NCBI RefSeq assembly: GCF_902703175.1
Contig: NZ_CACRYJ010000004.1
Span: 186,001-250,000 of the forward strand
Source of the DNA: Occultella aeris
GTDB taxonomy: Bacteria > Actinomycetota > Actinomycetes > Actinomycetales > Beutenbergiaceae
Length of the DNA stretch: 64,000 nt
Direction: 5' to 3'
The notes beneath the pieces are model-generated. The model saw only the letters and a list, made by a program, of their open reading frames with translations. It was not told the origin of the DNA and did no database searches. Of this stretch, positions 34,042-42,842 are shown one piece after another. Each line of letters starts with the position of its first letter. Within the stretch, counting starts at the first letter, position 1. A program made the position numbers and the translations under genes.

Positions 34042-36104
34042 CCGGACAGCCGAAGGGCTTCCACATCGGAGCGTCCTACTACCCCGAGCACTGGCCGCAG
34101 GAGCGGTGGGAGCGGGACTTGGGCGCCATGACCGACCTCGGTTTCACCGCCGTGCGCATGCTGGAGTTCGCTTGGTCCCGGCTCGAGCCGAGACCGGGCG
34201 AGTACCGCTTCGACTGGTTCGACCGTGCGGCGGACCTCTGCGAGACGTTCGGCCTCTCGATGATGCTCGGAACTCCGACAGCGGCGCCGCCGGTGTGGCT
34301 GATCAGCGCGTACCCGGACATCCTGCCCGTCGGCCCCGACGGCCTCCGGCGACAACCGGGTGGACGGCGTCACTACTGCCTGCATAACGAGCGCTACCGC
34401 GCCGCTGCACGTGGCGTCGTCGAGCAGCTGGCGAACCACCTGGCCGGGCGCACCGACATCGTGGCGTGGCAGGTCGACAACGAGGTAGGGGCTTACCGGT
34501 CGACGTTCTGCTACTGCGATCTGTGCGAGGCCGCGTTCCGGCGCTGGCTGGAGGCCCGCTACCACGATGTCGCCACGCTCAACCAGCGGTGGGGGACCGT
34601 GTTCTGGTCGCAGGAGGTGCGAGGCTGGGACGAGGTGCAGATCCCGCGGCCGGCTATGAATGGCTGGACGGGATCCAACAAGTCGGCACTGCTGGACTTC
34701 TGGCGGTTCAGTTCCGACGCGCTCGCCGACTTCGTGGGTGATCAGGCTGACGCTCTGCGCGAGTGGTTCCCGCAGGTTCCGGTCACGACCAACTGGACCA
34801 GCCTGACCACGGCCGCGTTCGACCGTGAGGTGATGGCGAAGCGCATCGATTTCACCAGTTGGGACAACTACGAACTCGACCTGTACGGGGCGTCCTTCAA
34901 CCACGATGTGGTCCGCGGTGCCAAGCATGGGTCGCAGCCGACGTGGACCCCGGAGCAGCGGTGCGCGCCACCGGACAACCGGCAGCACGTGCCGCTGCTG
35001 CGCGAAGGCGAGGTCACCACGATGACCCTGCACAACATCGCGTGTGGCTCCGACGCGACGATCTACTTCCGGCTCGAGCAGGCGCTGTTCGGGGCCGAGA
35101 ACGCCCACGGCGGCATCCTCGACCGCAGCGGCGGCACCGACACCCGCATCTACCGCGAGTTGGCGTCCTCGGTGCCGCGGCTGCGGCAGATCGGTGATGC
35201 GGTCGCCGGGTCGCAGGTGCGTGCCCGGGTGGCGATCGTGTACGACACCACCGCTGGCGTGGCGATTACCAGCCCGCTGCCACACCTGGTCAAGAAGCGC
35301 TCGCAGCTGCTCAGCCACCTCGAACATCTCGTGCGCCCGTACCACCGTGCCCTGCAGAGCCTCGGCGTCGACGTCGACGTCATCCCGTGCGGACGGGACC
35401 TTGCGCACTACGACGTGGTCATCCTTGCCGGCCAGGTGATTGCGAGTGGCGACTTGGCGACCTCGGTCAGGAAGTATGTGGCCGGCGGGGGGTGCCTCGT
35501 CGCGACTCCGTTCACCGCGCACGTAGACGACAACGACAACCTCGTCGCGGCCGCGGTCCCGGCCGGTCTGACCGACGTCTTCGGGCTCTCGGTCACCGAT
35601 CAGGACTTCCTCGCCGACGGCGAGACCGTGGTGCTCGCACGACCCGTCGGCGCCGGTGAGGCACCGGTCCCCGATCTGCAGGGCGTGCTCTGCTGCGATC
35701 TCCTGCGCCTCGCTGGCGCCGAGGTCAAGTTCGAGTACCGGAACCGGTGGTACGCCGGCACGCCTGCAATCGCCTCGCACACTTACGGGCGCGGTACCGC
35801 TATGTATGTGGGCACGGCGCTGGACCATGTCGCCGTGAGAAGCCTGCTGACCGAGGTTCTCGCCGAACGGGACGTCGAGTGGCACGACCTGCCCCCGGAC
35901 GTGCACCTCAGGAGGCGGTTCGGGCCAGGGTCCGGACCGCCAGAGGTCACAGAGTACGTGTTCGTCGTCAACGGCGGCGAGGTCGAGCAGACGGTGACGC
36001 TCCAGGGGCGATATCGCGATCTGTTGACGGGTGAGGAACTGGACGGTGCGATCGGAGTGAAGGCGAGGGATGCCGTCGTGCTGTGCCGTGCTCTACCGCG
36101 ATGA
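34038..36104 (+). CDS. GH42 beta-galactosidase
   Basis: 688 residues, typical for GH42, no signal peptide. The barrel starts HIGASYYPEHWPQERWERDL and contains VRMLEFAWSRLEP and CLHNERYRAAA. The acid/base Glu is Glu149 in AWQVDNEVGAY, with the Cys-rich C-x-C-x-x-C loop (STFCYCDLCEAAF) of zinc-binding members. The nucleophile is Glu306 in PTWTPEQRCAPPDN. A trimerisation domain and C-terminal beta domain follow. It should release terminal beta-galactose or a related sugar inside the cell. ATG 34038 overlaps the FAD oxidoreductase stop, tying it to module A. Confidence 0.93.
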   Translation: MTGQPKGFHIGASYYPEHWPQERWERDLGAMTDLGFTAVRMLEFAWSRLEPRPGEYRFDWFDRAADLCETFGLSMMLGTPTAAPPVWLISAYPDILPVGPDGLRRQPGGRRHYCLHNERYRAAARGVVEQLANHLAGRTDIVAWQVDNEVGAYRSTFCYCDLCEAAFRRWLEARYHDVATLNQRWGTVFWSQEVRGWDEVQIPRPAMNGWTGSNKSALLDFWRFSSDALADFVGDQADALREWFPQVPVTTNWTSLTTAAFDREVMAKRIDFTSWDNYELDLYGASFNHDVVRGAKHGSQPTWTPEQRCAPPDNRQHVPLLREGEVTTMTLHNIACGSDATIYFRLEQALFGAENAHGGILDRSGGTDTRIYRELASSVPRLRQIGDAVAGSQVRARVAIVYDTTAGVAITSPLPHLVKKRSQLLSHLEHLVRPYHRALQSLGVDVDVIPCGRDLAHYDVVILAGQVIASGDLATSVRKYVAGGGCLVATPFTAHVDDNDNLVAAAVPAGLTDVFGLSVTDQDFLADGETVVLARPVGAGEAPVPDLQGVLCCDLLRLAGAEVKFEYRNRWYAGTPAIASHTYGRGTAMYVGTALDHVAVRSLLTEVLAERDVEWHDLPPDVHLRRRFGPGSGPPEVTEYVFVVNGGEVEQTVTLQGRYRDLLTGEELDGAIGVKARDAVVLCRALPR

Positions 36105-36143
36105 CGGACTCCAGGTCCGACGCCCGGCCGTAGACTTGAAGCC

Positions 36144-36851
36144 ATGCTTCCGGCCCAACCGAACCAGTCGCTGATCGACGGGCTCGCCTGCCTTCACGCG
36201 CTGGCCGTCAGTCCGACCGCGGTCGGTTCGCGGGAGCTCGCGCGGATGCTCGATCTTGAGCCCACGCGCACAAACCGGCTTCTGAAGACCCTCGCGCACC
36301 TCGGGCTGGCGGAACAGGACGAGAAGCGCAAGTATCGCGTCGGTCCCGCCATCCACGTGCTCGGAGTCGAGAGCCTGCACACGTCGGGCTTCATCGATCG
36401 CGCCGTCGAAGTCCTGAAGGGCCTCGACGACCAGCGCCTCACGGTCGCGATGGGCGTGCTCTGGCAGGACCTGATCTGCTACCTGTATCACCAGTACCCC
36501 TCGAACACCGATGGCGGGACTATCCGGCACCGGCCCGTTCCGGCGTCGACCTCCGGACTCGGGCTCGTGCTGATGGCGCAGAAGAGCGATGACGAGCTAC
36601 GAGCGCAGTACGCCACCCGCAGCGGTGCGTACCTCGAGGGCCGCAACGGTCTGCTCGAGAGGGTTGCCAGGGTCCGTCGCCAGGGGTACGCACTCTTCGA
36701 TGCCGGTGACGGCAAGCGCACTGTCGCGATCGCGCTCGAGGGTGGGCATCGGGTGGCCGTCGGCGTCTCGGGTTCGTTCCCAGACGATGACGTGCCCGGC
36801 TTGGTGCGCGAACTCAGGTCCGCAGCAGCCCAGCTCGCGCAGGCGAGCTGA
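36144..36851 (+). CDS. IclR-family transcriptional regulator
   Basis: 235 residues. The N-terminal winged helix LIDGLACLHALAVSPTAVGS, RELARMLDLEPTRTNRLLKT, LAHLGLAEQDEKRKYRVGPA is complete. The effector domain includes AMGVLWQDLICYLYH, then PVPASTSGLGLVLMAQKSDD and RRQGYALFDAGDGKRTVAIA. IclR proteins bind small acids or sugar-derived ligands and usually control adjacent catabolic genes. It follows GH42 by 39 bp and probably senses a breakdown product and binds the 17-bp motifs upstream of the Tat protein and the GH20 gene. Confidence 0.9.
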   Translation: MLPAQPNQSLIDGLACLHALAVSPTAVGSRELARMLDLEPTRTNRLLKTLAHLGLAEQDEKRKYRVGPAIHVLGVESLHTSGFIDRAVEVLKGLDDQRLTVAMGVLWQDLICYLYHQYPSNTDGGTIRHRPVPASTSGLGLVLMAQKSDDELRAQYATRSGAYLEGRNGLLERVARVRRQGYALFDAGDGKRTVAIALEGGHRVAVGVSGSFPDDDVPGLVRELRSAAAQLAQAS

Positions 36852-36867
36852 ACCGATCGCAGCGGCG

Positions 36868-38754
36868 TCAGTTAACCGGGCTCGGACTGGCGACCATGTC
36901 GTGGCGCATGATCTGACCGCCCGCGCCCGGACGGAACATCGGTAGTTGGTCGACATCGAGCTGCTCGATGCGTCGTGTCGGGTCCGCCAGCCACACGATC
37001 AGTGTGTCGTGCAGAGTGTCGAGCCGTGCGAGCAGACCCCCGTAGCGCAAGTCGAGAACCTCCCAGCCGAAGACCTTGTTGTGGGCGACCCATCGGGCGT
37101 GCGCTGAGCGCCGCAGGGAACGAACGCCGTCGGCGACGGCGGGGATCACACGGTCGAGGAGGTCGCGTACCGTCTCCATGTCGCCCGCGCGGTACGCCGG
37201 GCGCAGACGCTGGTGCAGCTCCACCTTGTGCTCGAGCACGCGAGCGGCATCGATCACGGCCGAGACGATCTGGTCGGCGGCAGTCCCGCTCCCCGCGGCG
37301 GCGGTCAGGTCGTCTGCGAGCTGGCGGAACCTCGGCGCCAACGGCTCGGCGGGCAGGGGCATCAGGTCGAGCAGTGGGTCGGACCACAGCAACCAGGCGC
37401 CGGGGTTTCCGAACAACTCGGGGTGATCAGGGCCGGCGTCGGAGTCCGACAAGGCGCGGTCGAGGTCGTCCGCGAGCAGCCACGTCCGTAGCGTGCCGTC
37501 GCAGGACCCTCGGAAGTTCGTCGCTGAGAAGCCCGCGTTCTCGGCACCGGCGTAGGCCTCATCGCAGAAGTGCTGGATGGCGGGAAGGGTCGAGTAGAGG
37601 TCGGCCTGTGAGCTGTCGTTGCCCCATGTCGTAACCATCACCTCGGCGAGCCCGACGCGGCGGGCTGCTCGCACGCCCGGCGTGAGCGCCGCGATCGAGG
37701 AGGTGTTCTGCGACCAGAGCCGCGACCAGCACGAGACCCCTGCCGCGAACACGGGCTCGTGGCCGGCCGCCTGGTGCCGTTCGAGCTGCCGGACGTAATG
37801 GTCCTCGTCCAGGCTCAGATAGTCCCAGTGGACGAGTGTGACATTGCTGGGGATTGGCGCGATGTCCTTGGCGGGGAACGCGACGGCTAGGTCATGCATG
37901 TCGTGACGGACGGAGGCGAACTTCAGATACATGTCGCTCCAGATCATCGGCTGAAGGCCGAGCTCGTCGCACAGTTCCGTCACCCGCCGGAGGTGACGAT
38001 TGACCAGCTCGATCGGCTCCTCGGAGCCGTACCGGGACCGGTGCGCTCCGCTGCCGATCCCGTAGGTCTCGTCCATGCCGACGTGGATCCGACGAGACCG
38101 GACCGGCGCGCTGGCGGCCTCGAGCATTGCCCGGACGAGCTCGTAGCTCTTCGGCTCGTCGACGAGCAGCACCTGCGCGTTGTCCCGGACCGGACCGTAC
38201 ACGGGCCATTGGAGCACGTTCGCGAGATGGCCGAGGGTCTGGATGCACGGGATGAGCTCGATGCCGACGCGGGCGGCCGCGTCGTCGATCGCAGTGAGCT
38301 CGCTGGCCGCGTACCGCCCGCGCGCATGCCCGAAGTACGGCTCGCCCGGGATCTCGTAGATGTCCTCGGTGTAGAGCATTACGCTCGTTGCGCCCATCAG
38401 GGCGACCCGGCGGATGAGGCCGATCACGGCGTCGACGGTCAGCACCGCGTTGCGCGAGACGTCGAACATCACGGTGATCGTCTCGAAGGGGGTTTGCTCG
38501 GATCGCTCGCTCACCGAGCCTGCCACGAGCAGTTCACCCATGGCGGCGCCGAGGCCTCGCAAGCCTTGCGGGATGGTGCCGTACTCCACGTCGGCACCGC
38601 GGTCGCGCGCAGTGATCCGCAAGCCGCTGTCGGTGCCCCGACGTAGCGAGATATCGAACCCATCGTCGCCGAGTCGATCGGGGAACTCGCCGAGCACGTC
38701 AGCAACGGCTTGGTGCATCGGGTCTACGTCGTCGGTGTGAACGGTGATCTGCAT
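36868..38754 (-). CDS. GH20 beta-N-acetylhexosaminidase, GcnA-like (paralogue 1)
   Basis: 628 residues, cytoplasmic (no signal peptide). The GH20 barrel begins near TVMFDVSRNAVLTVDAVIGL, then LYTEDIYEIPGEPYFGHARG and LIPCIQTLGHLANVLQWP. The catalytic Asp-Glu pair is Asp228-Glu229 in IHVGMDETYGIG; the Asp orients the substrate N-acetyl group and the Glu is the acid. This layout matches the GcnA-like branch, which releases GlcNAc or GalNAc from short oligosaccharides. ATG 38754 (GGGA upstream) was chosen over a TTG at 38766. It is read convergently to the IclR gene and downstream of the ROK repressor; the 17-bp motif is 36 bp upstream. Confidence 0.88.
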   Translation of the reverse strand: MQITVHTDDVDPMHQAVADVLGEFPDRLGDDGFDISLRRGTDSGLRITARDRGADVEYGTIPQGLRGLGAAMGELLVAGSVSERSEQTPFETITVMFDVSRNAVLTVDAVIGLIRRVALMGATSVMLYTEDIYEIPGEPYFGHARGRYAASELTAIDDAAARVGIELIPCIQTLGHLANVLQWPVYGPVRDNAQVLLVDEPKSYELVRAMLEAASAPVRSRRIHVGMDETYGIGSGAHRSRYGSEEPIELVNRHLRRVTELCDELGLQPMIWSDMYLKFASVRHDMHDLAVAFPAKDIAPIPSNVTLVHWDYLSLDEDHYVRQLERHQAAGHEPVFAAGVSCWSRLWSQNTSSIAALTPGVRAARRVGLAEVMVTTWGNDSSQADLYSTLPAIQHFCDEAYAGAENAGFSATNFRGSCDGTLRTWLLADDLDRALSDSDAGPDHPELFGNPGAWLLWSDPLLDLMPLPAEPLAPRFRQLADDLTAAAGSGTAADQIVSAVIDAARVLEHKVELHQRLRPAYRAGDMETVRDLLDRVIPAVADGVRSLRRSAHARWVAHNKVFGWEVLDLRYGGLLARLDTLHDTLIVWLADPTRRIEQLDVDQLPMFRPGAGGQIMRHDMVASPSPVN

Positions 38755-38789
38755 GGAGCGTCCCAATGTCTCGTGGCGTGTACTAGAGC

Positions 38790-38806
38790 GGCACTATATC
38801 AGCACC
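38790..38806. promoter_or_regulatory. 17-bp shared motif, copy 3
   Basis: GGCACTATATCAGCACC lies between the ROK stop (38819) and the GH20 start (38754), in the GH20 promoter region. It is an imperfect inverted repeat and shares 13-14 of 17 bases with the two sites upstream of the Tat protein, suggesting one regulator for both transcripts. Confidence 0.55.
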
Positions 38807-38818
38807 ACTCGGCTGGAC

Positions 38819-40018
38819 TCAGCTCGCAGCGATGACGCGGCGCAGCGGCTTGGGGAAGTCGTCGAGCCGATCGGCGGCGGCATCGATGAGAGTGTCGACG
38901 TGGTTCAGCGCGATGCGGATCGCGCCCAAGGTCACCGCGTCCGCACCGAGAGGGGAGAGCTCCAGACGCGGCATGCGCGCGGTGAGCGGAGTCAGGTGTC
39001 GTCGTACCGGCTCGAGCAGCGTTGCGCCGCTGGCGGACAGCCCGCCCCCAATGACGACCAGTTCGGGATCCACGGTCGCGATGATGGTGGCGATGCCCTC
39101 TGCGAGCACGCGGGCGTAGTCCTCGACGCGCTCTTGAGCGGAGGTTGAACCGGCCCGCGCCTGGTCGAAGACCGCCTTGATGTCCACTTCCTCGCTCGGG
39201 TCCGCCTTCAGCCGTGCAGCGGCGCCCCGCCAGCGTAGGAACGGTAGATGGTGGATCTCGCTCGCGTATCCAGCGAACCCGGTCAGCAGCGTGCCGTCGA
39301 TCATGATCCCGGCCCCGATCGACTGGCCCGCTGCGACGTTGACCAGGCTTCCGGTGTCTGTGCCCGCGCCGCGCCAATGCTCACCGACGGTCGCGATGTT
39401 GCAGTCGTTGCCGACGAGAACGGGCCGGTCGAGCACGGCTCGCAACTCATGCTCGAGGTCGAGGCCGGTCCAGTTCGGCATCCCGCCGGCGGCCACGACC
39501 CGTCCCTTGTGAATCACGCCGCGAGCGCCGGCGGCGACGACCCAGACCTGGCTGTACCGTAGTCGCGCCCGCTGGCAGCAGGCTTCCACTACGGCGCGTG
39601 CCGCCTGCAGGCGTTCGATGGGCCCGGCTCCCGGGCCGATCTCCACAGTCGAGGATGCCAGCGGCTCGCCACCGAGATCGGCGACGACTGCACGGATTCG
39701 GTGACGACCGAGATCCACCCCGGCCACGTAGCCGGCCTCCGAGCGGAAGCGGAAGCGGCGGGGTGCGGGCCCGATCTGCGGCGTGGAGGGCGGCACGGGC
39801 TTCTCGGCCGTGACCCAGCGCAGCTCGACAAGTTGGTTGACGATCTGCTGTGCCGACGTGCGGGAGACGCCGATGGTGTCCCCGACCTGCGCGACCGTTG
39901 CCGCCCCCGACCGGAATCGAACCAGTGCGGCGCCGAGGTTGATCCGCCGCAACAGGGACTGGTCGCCGCCGGTCGGGCGGGTGTTCCTTGTCTGTGCGGG
40001 ACGCCTCACTGTGCTCAC
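38819..40018 (-). CDS. ROK-family transcriptional repressor
   Basis: 399 residues. An N-terminal helix-turn-helix (about 28-70; RINLGAALVRFRSGAATVAQ, GDTIGVSRTSAQQIVNQLVE) precedes a ROK sugar-sensing domain (AGVDLGRHRIRAVVADLGGE, VGNDCNIATVGEHWRGAG, VVIGGGLSASG). The Asp in GNDCN is kept, but the cysteine zinc motif C-x-C-G-x-x-G-C expected after the EIHH segment is absent, so this copy senses rather than phosphorylates sugar. It is divergent from the Ogl-like gene, with the palindrome AAACAA-AC-TTGTTT between them, and upstream of GH20 on its own strand. It probably represses module B in the absence of the inducing sugar. Confidence 0.9.
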   Translation of the reverse strand: MSTVRRPAQTRNTRPTGGDQSLLRRINLGAALVRFRSGAATVAQVGDTIGVSRTSAQQIVNQLVELRWVTAEKPVPPSTPQIGPAPRRFRFRSEAGYVAGVDLGRHRIRAVVADLGGEPLASSTVEIGPGAGPIERLQAARAVVEACCQRARLRYSQVWVVAAGARGVIHKGRVVAAGGMPNWTGLDLEHELRAVLDRPVLVGNDCNIATVGEHWRGAGTDTGSLVNVAAGQSIGAGIMIDGTLLTGFAGYASEIHHLPFLRWRGAAARLKADPSEEVDIKAVFDQARAGSTSAQERVEDYARVLAEGIATIIATVDPELVVIGGGLSASGATLLEPVRRHLTPLTARMPRLELSPLGADAVTLGAIRIALNHVDTLIDAAADRLDDFPKPLRRVIAAS

Positions 40019-40055
40019 ACGCAGAGCCTACATGGTCGTCAGGCTCACTCACATA

Positions 40056-40069
40056 AAACAAACTTGTTT
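40056..40069. promoter_or_regulatory. ROK operator candidate
   Basis: AAACAA-AC-TTGTTT is a perfect 6+6 inverted repeat with a two-base spacer. It is strikingly AT-rich in this GC-rich region and resembles A/T-rich operators of ROK/NagC/XylR-type repressors. It is 37 bp upstream of the ROK start and 120 bp upstream of the Ogl-like gene. Confidence 0.6.
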
Positions 40070-40090
40070 AAGAACATGCAGGTCACGGGG

Positions 40091-40120
40091 TTGACAGCCG
40101 CACAATTGGACGGGCAGGAT
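40091..40120 (+). promoter_or_regulatory. Sigma-70-like promoter for module B
   Basis: TTGACA (40091-40096) and CAGGAT (40115-40120) are 18 bases apart and precede the start at 40190 by about 70 bases. The -35 is a consensus match; the -10 is weaker. It lies just downstream of the ROK operator candidate. Confidence 0.45.
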
Positions 40121-40189
40121 CCTCAGCAGGGCCAGTACGTGGCGCTGCAGCCGCCGAAGAGTCGCCCCCCAACGAACGAGGAACCTCAG

Positions 40190-41335
40190 ATGTCTTCAGC
40201 GCGCTACCTCTCTCAGTTCGAGGAGTACAGGTACTTCACCTACCCGCATCTCAACGGGTTCGTGACCGACGCCGGGGGCGTCACGACCGGGGTCGTGGTC
40301 GGACAGATCGACCTAGCTCCCGCCGAGATGAGCCTGCACTTCATCGACATCGCCACCGGCACAGACCGCGAGCTCTGCCGCTTCGAGCGCCCTGCCGACG
40401 ATGCCAACCCCTACGGCTGGTACGACGTCGCAACCGATGGCAGCCGGATCGTCACCATGTCCGGCAACCAGGTCATCGCCGTCGACATCGATGCCGACGG
40501 CGTACGGACCCGGCCGGTGTTCACCCCTCCGCCGAACCGTGAACTCTCGGTGATCGTGACGCTCCATCCCGACTTCGACCGCTGTCTTGCGTCGCACTAC
40601 CCGCTCGGCAAGAAGACGGGCCCGACGGTGCTCGTGGAGATCGACCTGACCACTGGTGAAGCGACGCAGCTCCTCGACTCCGCAACCGAACTCGCCCATT
40701 TCCAGTACTGCGAGGCAGACCCGGACTGGATCGGATTCGCGAACCAGAGTCGCTTCAAGCACAACTACGGTCCCTACAACCGACTCTGGGTCATGCACCC
40801 GGTGCACGCTCCGCGTGGCATGAAGATCTGGGATCAGATCGCCGGTGCCGGCATCGTCCCCACCGGTCACGAGGCGTGGGCCTTCCACGACGTCAGCTGC
40901 GTGACCGTCGCGGCGGACACAACCCAGCCCTCGAACACGCCGTGCGAAGGGACGCCGGGCCTGTGGCAGATCTGGCCCGACGGGCGCGAGCCACGGCTGA
41001 TTTCCGAGGCCGCGGACTACAACCACGCAGCGATCAGCCGGCAGGGCGACCTCGCGGTCGTCGACGCCGGACCGACTCGCCCCCCATGGCTGTTCCCGAC
41101 TTCACCCGAGGACCCGATCGATCCCGAGGCATCTGCGGGCCGCATCGAACTCATCAGCATGACCGGAGAGTTCGCACCCATCACGCTCGCCGAGATGCAT
41201 TTCGGCGATGTGCACCCGCGACACGGGCATCCGGGGTTCTCCCCGGACGGCGCGTTCGTCGCATTCACCGACACCGACCCCTTCACCCAACGATCCCGGG
41301 TCGGCCTCGCCGACGTGCGGTCGGCCCACCGTTGA
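40190..41335 (+). CDS. Oligogalacturonate lyase (PL22)-like beta-propeller protein
   Basis: 381 residues, cytoplasmic. The order HFQYCEADPDWIGFANQSRF, YNRLWVMHPVHAP, KIWDQIAGAGIVPTGHEAWA, then HPGFSPDGAFVAFTDTD follows that of oligogalacturonate lyases (H-x-Q-F, I-x-F-C-H-E-G-P, R-I-W, G-H-E-F-W). These are seven-bladed propellers that cleave short uronides by beta-elimination with a bound metal. The family H-E-G-P block is replaced by N-Q-S-R-F, so activity or substrate may differ. GAGGAA (40178-40183) sets the start at ATG 40190. It is the first gene of the module B operon, 39 bp before the binding protein. Confidence 0.55.
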   Translation: MSSARYLSQFEEYRYFTYPHLNGFVTDAGGVTTGVVVGQIDLAPAEMSLHFIDIATGTDRELCRFERPADDANPYGWYDVATDGSRIVTMSGNQVIAVDIDADGVRTRPVFTPPPNRELSVIVTLHPDFDRCLASHYPLGKKTGPTVLVEIDLTTGEATQLLDSATELAHFQYCEADPDWIGFANQSRFKHNYGPYNRLWVMHPVHAPRGMKIWDQIAGAGIVPTGHEAWAFHDVSCVTVAADTTQPSNTPCEGTPGLWQIWPDGREPRLISEAADYNHAAISRQGDLAVVDAGPTRPPWLFPTSPEDPIDPEASAGRIELISMTGEFAPITLAEMHFGDVHPRHGHPGFSPDGAFVAFTDTDPFTQRSRVGLADVRSAHR

Positions 41336-41374
41336 GCCACCGCACCTCACCTCACCTCACAAGGAAGCATCGAC

Positions 41375-42832
41375 ATGACCTACCTTCGACCTGCCCAGAT
41401 CTCTCGTCGCGGACTGCTCACCGGGGGCCTCGGCGCCGCGGCCGGTCTCGGCCTCGCGGCGTGTGGATCCTCCGACAGCCCGAGCGGCGGTGGCTCCAGC
41501 AGTGGTTCCCCCGTTGAGTTGACGATCGCGCTGATCCCGGACCCGCCGGGTGCCAGCGAGTTCTACCGCGCGCAGTTCGACGCCTTCGAGGCCGCCAACC
41601 CCGGCATCACGATCAAGGTCGTCGAGAATCCGTCCGATCAGCAGCTCAGCGCCATCGAGCTGATGTTCCAGCAGGGCAACGCGCCGGACATCTATCGCGC
41701 GCAGGCCGCCGGCTTCGACCGGATGTACTCGCGGGGCTGGGCTCGCTCGCTCGAGGAGTTCGTCACCGACGACTTCCTGTCGCGGTTCCCGGAGGGATCC
41801 CTGGATCCCTTGAGTTCGGGGCTGCACCGAGAGGGCGAGTTGTATTCGATCCCGCTCGTCTGGGGCAAGTGGTCCGCGATGGACCTGTTCGTCTACAACC
41901 GGTCCCTACTCTCCGCGAGCGGCTTCGACGCGGCGCCGACCACGTGGGGCGAGATCGAGGAGGTCGCCCGCGCGGTCACAACCGACGGCGGCGGCCGGGT
42001 CTTCGGGATGGCGCCCGAACAGGCCTCGGGCATCGTGCGCCTGTCGCGCCAGGGTGTCCCGTACTCGATCCCGGGCGACGGGATCAACCTGATCACCGGC
42101 GAGCCGGACACGTCGAACTCGACGATGGTGGAGGCCGTCGAGCTGATGCGCCGCATGAACGCCGACGGATCGCTGATCACGGGTTGGGAGAGCTGGGACG
42201 GCTCGCGCTCGTACACCGAGTTCGCGGCCGGCAGCTTCGCTATGTACACCGCCCAGTCGTGGCACCTCGCCGAGATCCGCAAGCTCAACCCCGAGATCGA
42301 CCTGGGCATCGTCGGCGCTCCGGTACCGGACTCCGGGCGGGGCTCCTATACGCCGATCACCCAGCACTTCGACCCGTTGTGGTCGATGTCGGCCGAGACC
42401 GCGCACCCCGAGGAGTCCTGGCTGGTCCTCGACTTCCTTGCGTCCGAGGAGTTCTACCGGGCCTACTACGAGCAGTTCGGGACGTTGACCGCCATGCAGA
42501 CCGTGTGGGAGGCCGACGTGCAGGAGGACCCCGACCTGTCGGCGATGTTCGATGTCGCCGAGACCACGATGAAGGTCGTCCCGAACCCGAAGCTCGCCAG
42601 TGTGGGTGGTGCCGCCATCCTCAACGCTAGGGCCGAGCGTCCCGAACTCCGGTTCACCGACTCGGCGCTGGAGTCGATGGTCAAGAACGAGGACTTCGCA
42701 CCCAAGGCCGCGGCGCTCGACGAGCAACTGCGCACGTTCCTCGGCGAGATCTATGCCAGCGGCGACGCGTCGGTGGAGGACATCCGCTTCGCCGATTGGG
42801 ACCCGCTGCAGCCGTACGACGCGGCGAGCTGA
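41375..42832 (+). CDS. Sugar ABC transporter substrate-binding lipoprotein (Tat-exported)
   Basis: 485 residues. The signal SRRGLLTGGLGAAAGLGLAAC combines a twin-arginine motif with a lipobox. After a Ser/Gly linker the family-1 fold begins VELTIALIPDPPGASEFYRA and contains FEAANPGITIKVVENPSDQQ and FQQGNAPDIYRAQAAGFDRM; the GSFAMYTAQSWHLAEIRKL segment is typical of the hinge/lobe-2 region. It should bind oligosaccharides released outside by the Tat enzymes. AAGGAAG (41361-41367) supports ATG 41375. Two permease genes follow directly. Confidence 0.93.
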   Translation: MTYLRPAQISRRGLLTGGLGAAAGLGLAACGSSDSPSGGGSSSGSPVELTIALIPDPPGASEFYRAQFDAFEAANPGITIKVVENPSDQQLSAIELMFQQGNAPDIYRAQAAGFDRMYSRGWARSLEEFVTDDFLSRFPEGSLDPLSSGLHREGELYSIPLVWGKWSAMDLFVYNRSLLSASGFDAAPTTWGEIEEVARAVTTDGGGRVFGMAPEQASGIVRLSRQGVPYSIPGDGINLITGEPDTSNSTMVEAVELMRRMNADGSLITGWESWDGSRSYTEFAAGSFAMYTAQSWHLAEIRKLNPEIDLGIVGAPVPDSGRGSYTPITQHFDPLWSMSAETAHPEESWLVLDFLASEEFYRAYYEQFGTLTAMQTVWEADVQEDPDLSAMFDVAETTMKVVPNPKLASVGGAAILNARAERPELRFTDSALESMVKNEDFAPKAAALDEQLRTFLGEIYASGDASVEDIRFADWDPLQPYDAAS

Positions 42833-42842
42833 GGTCGACCAG

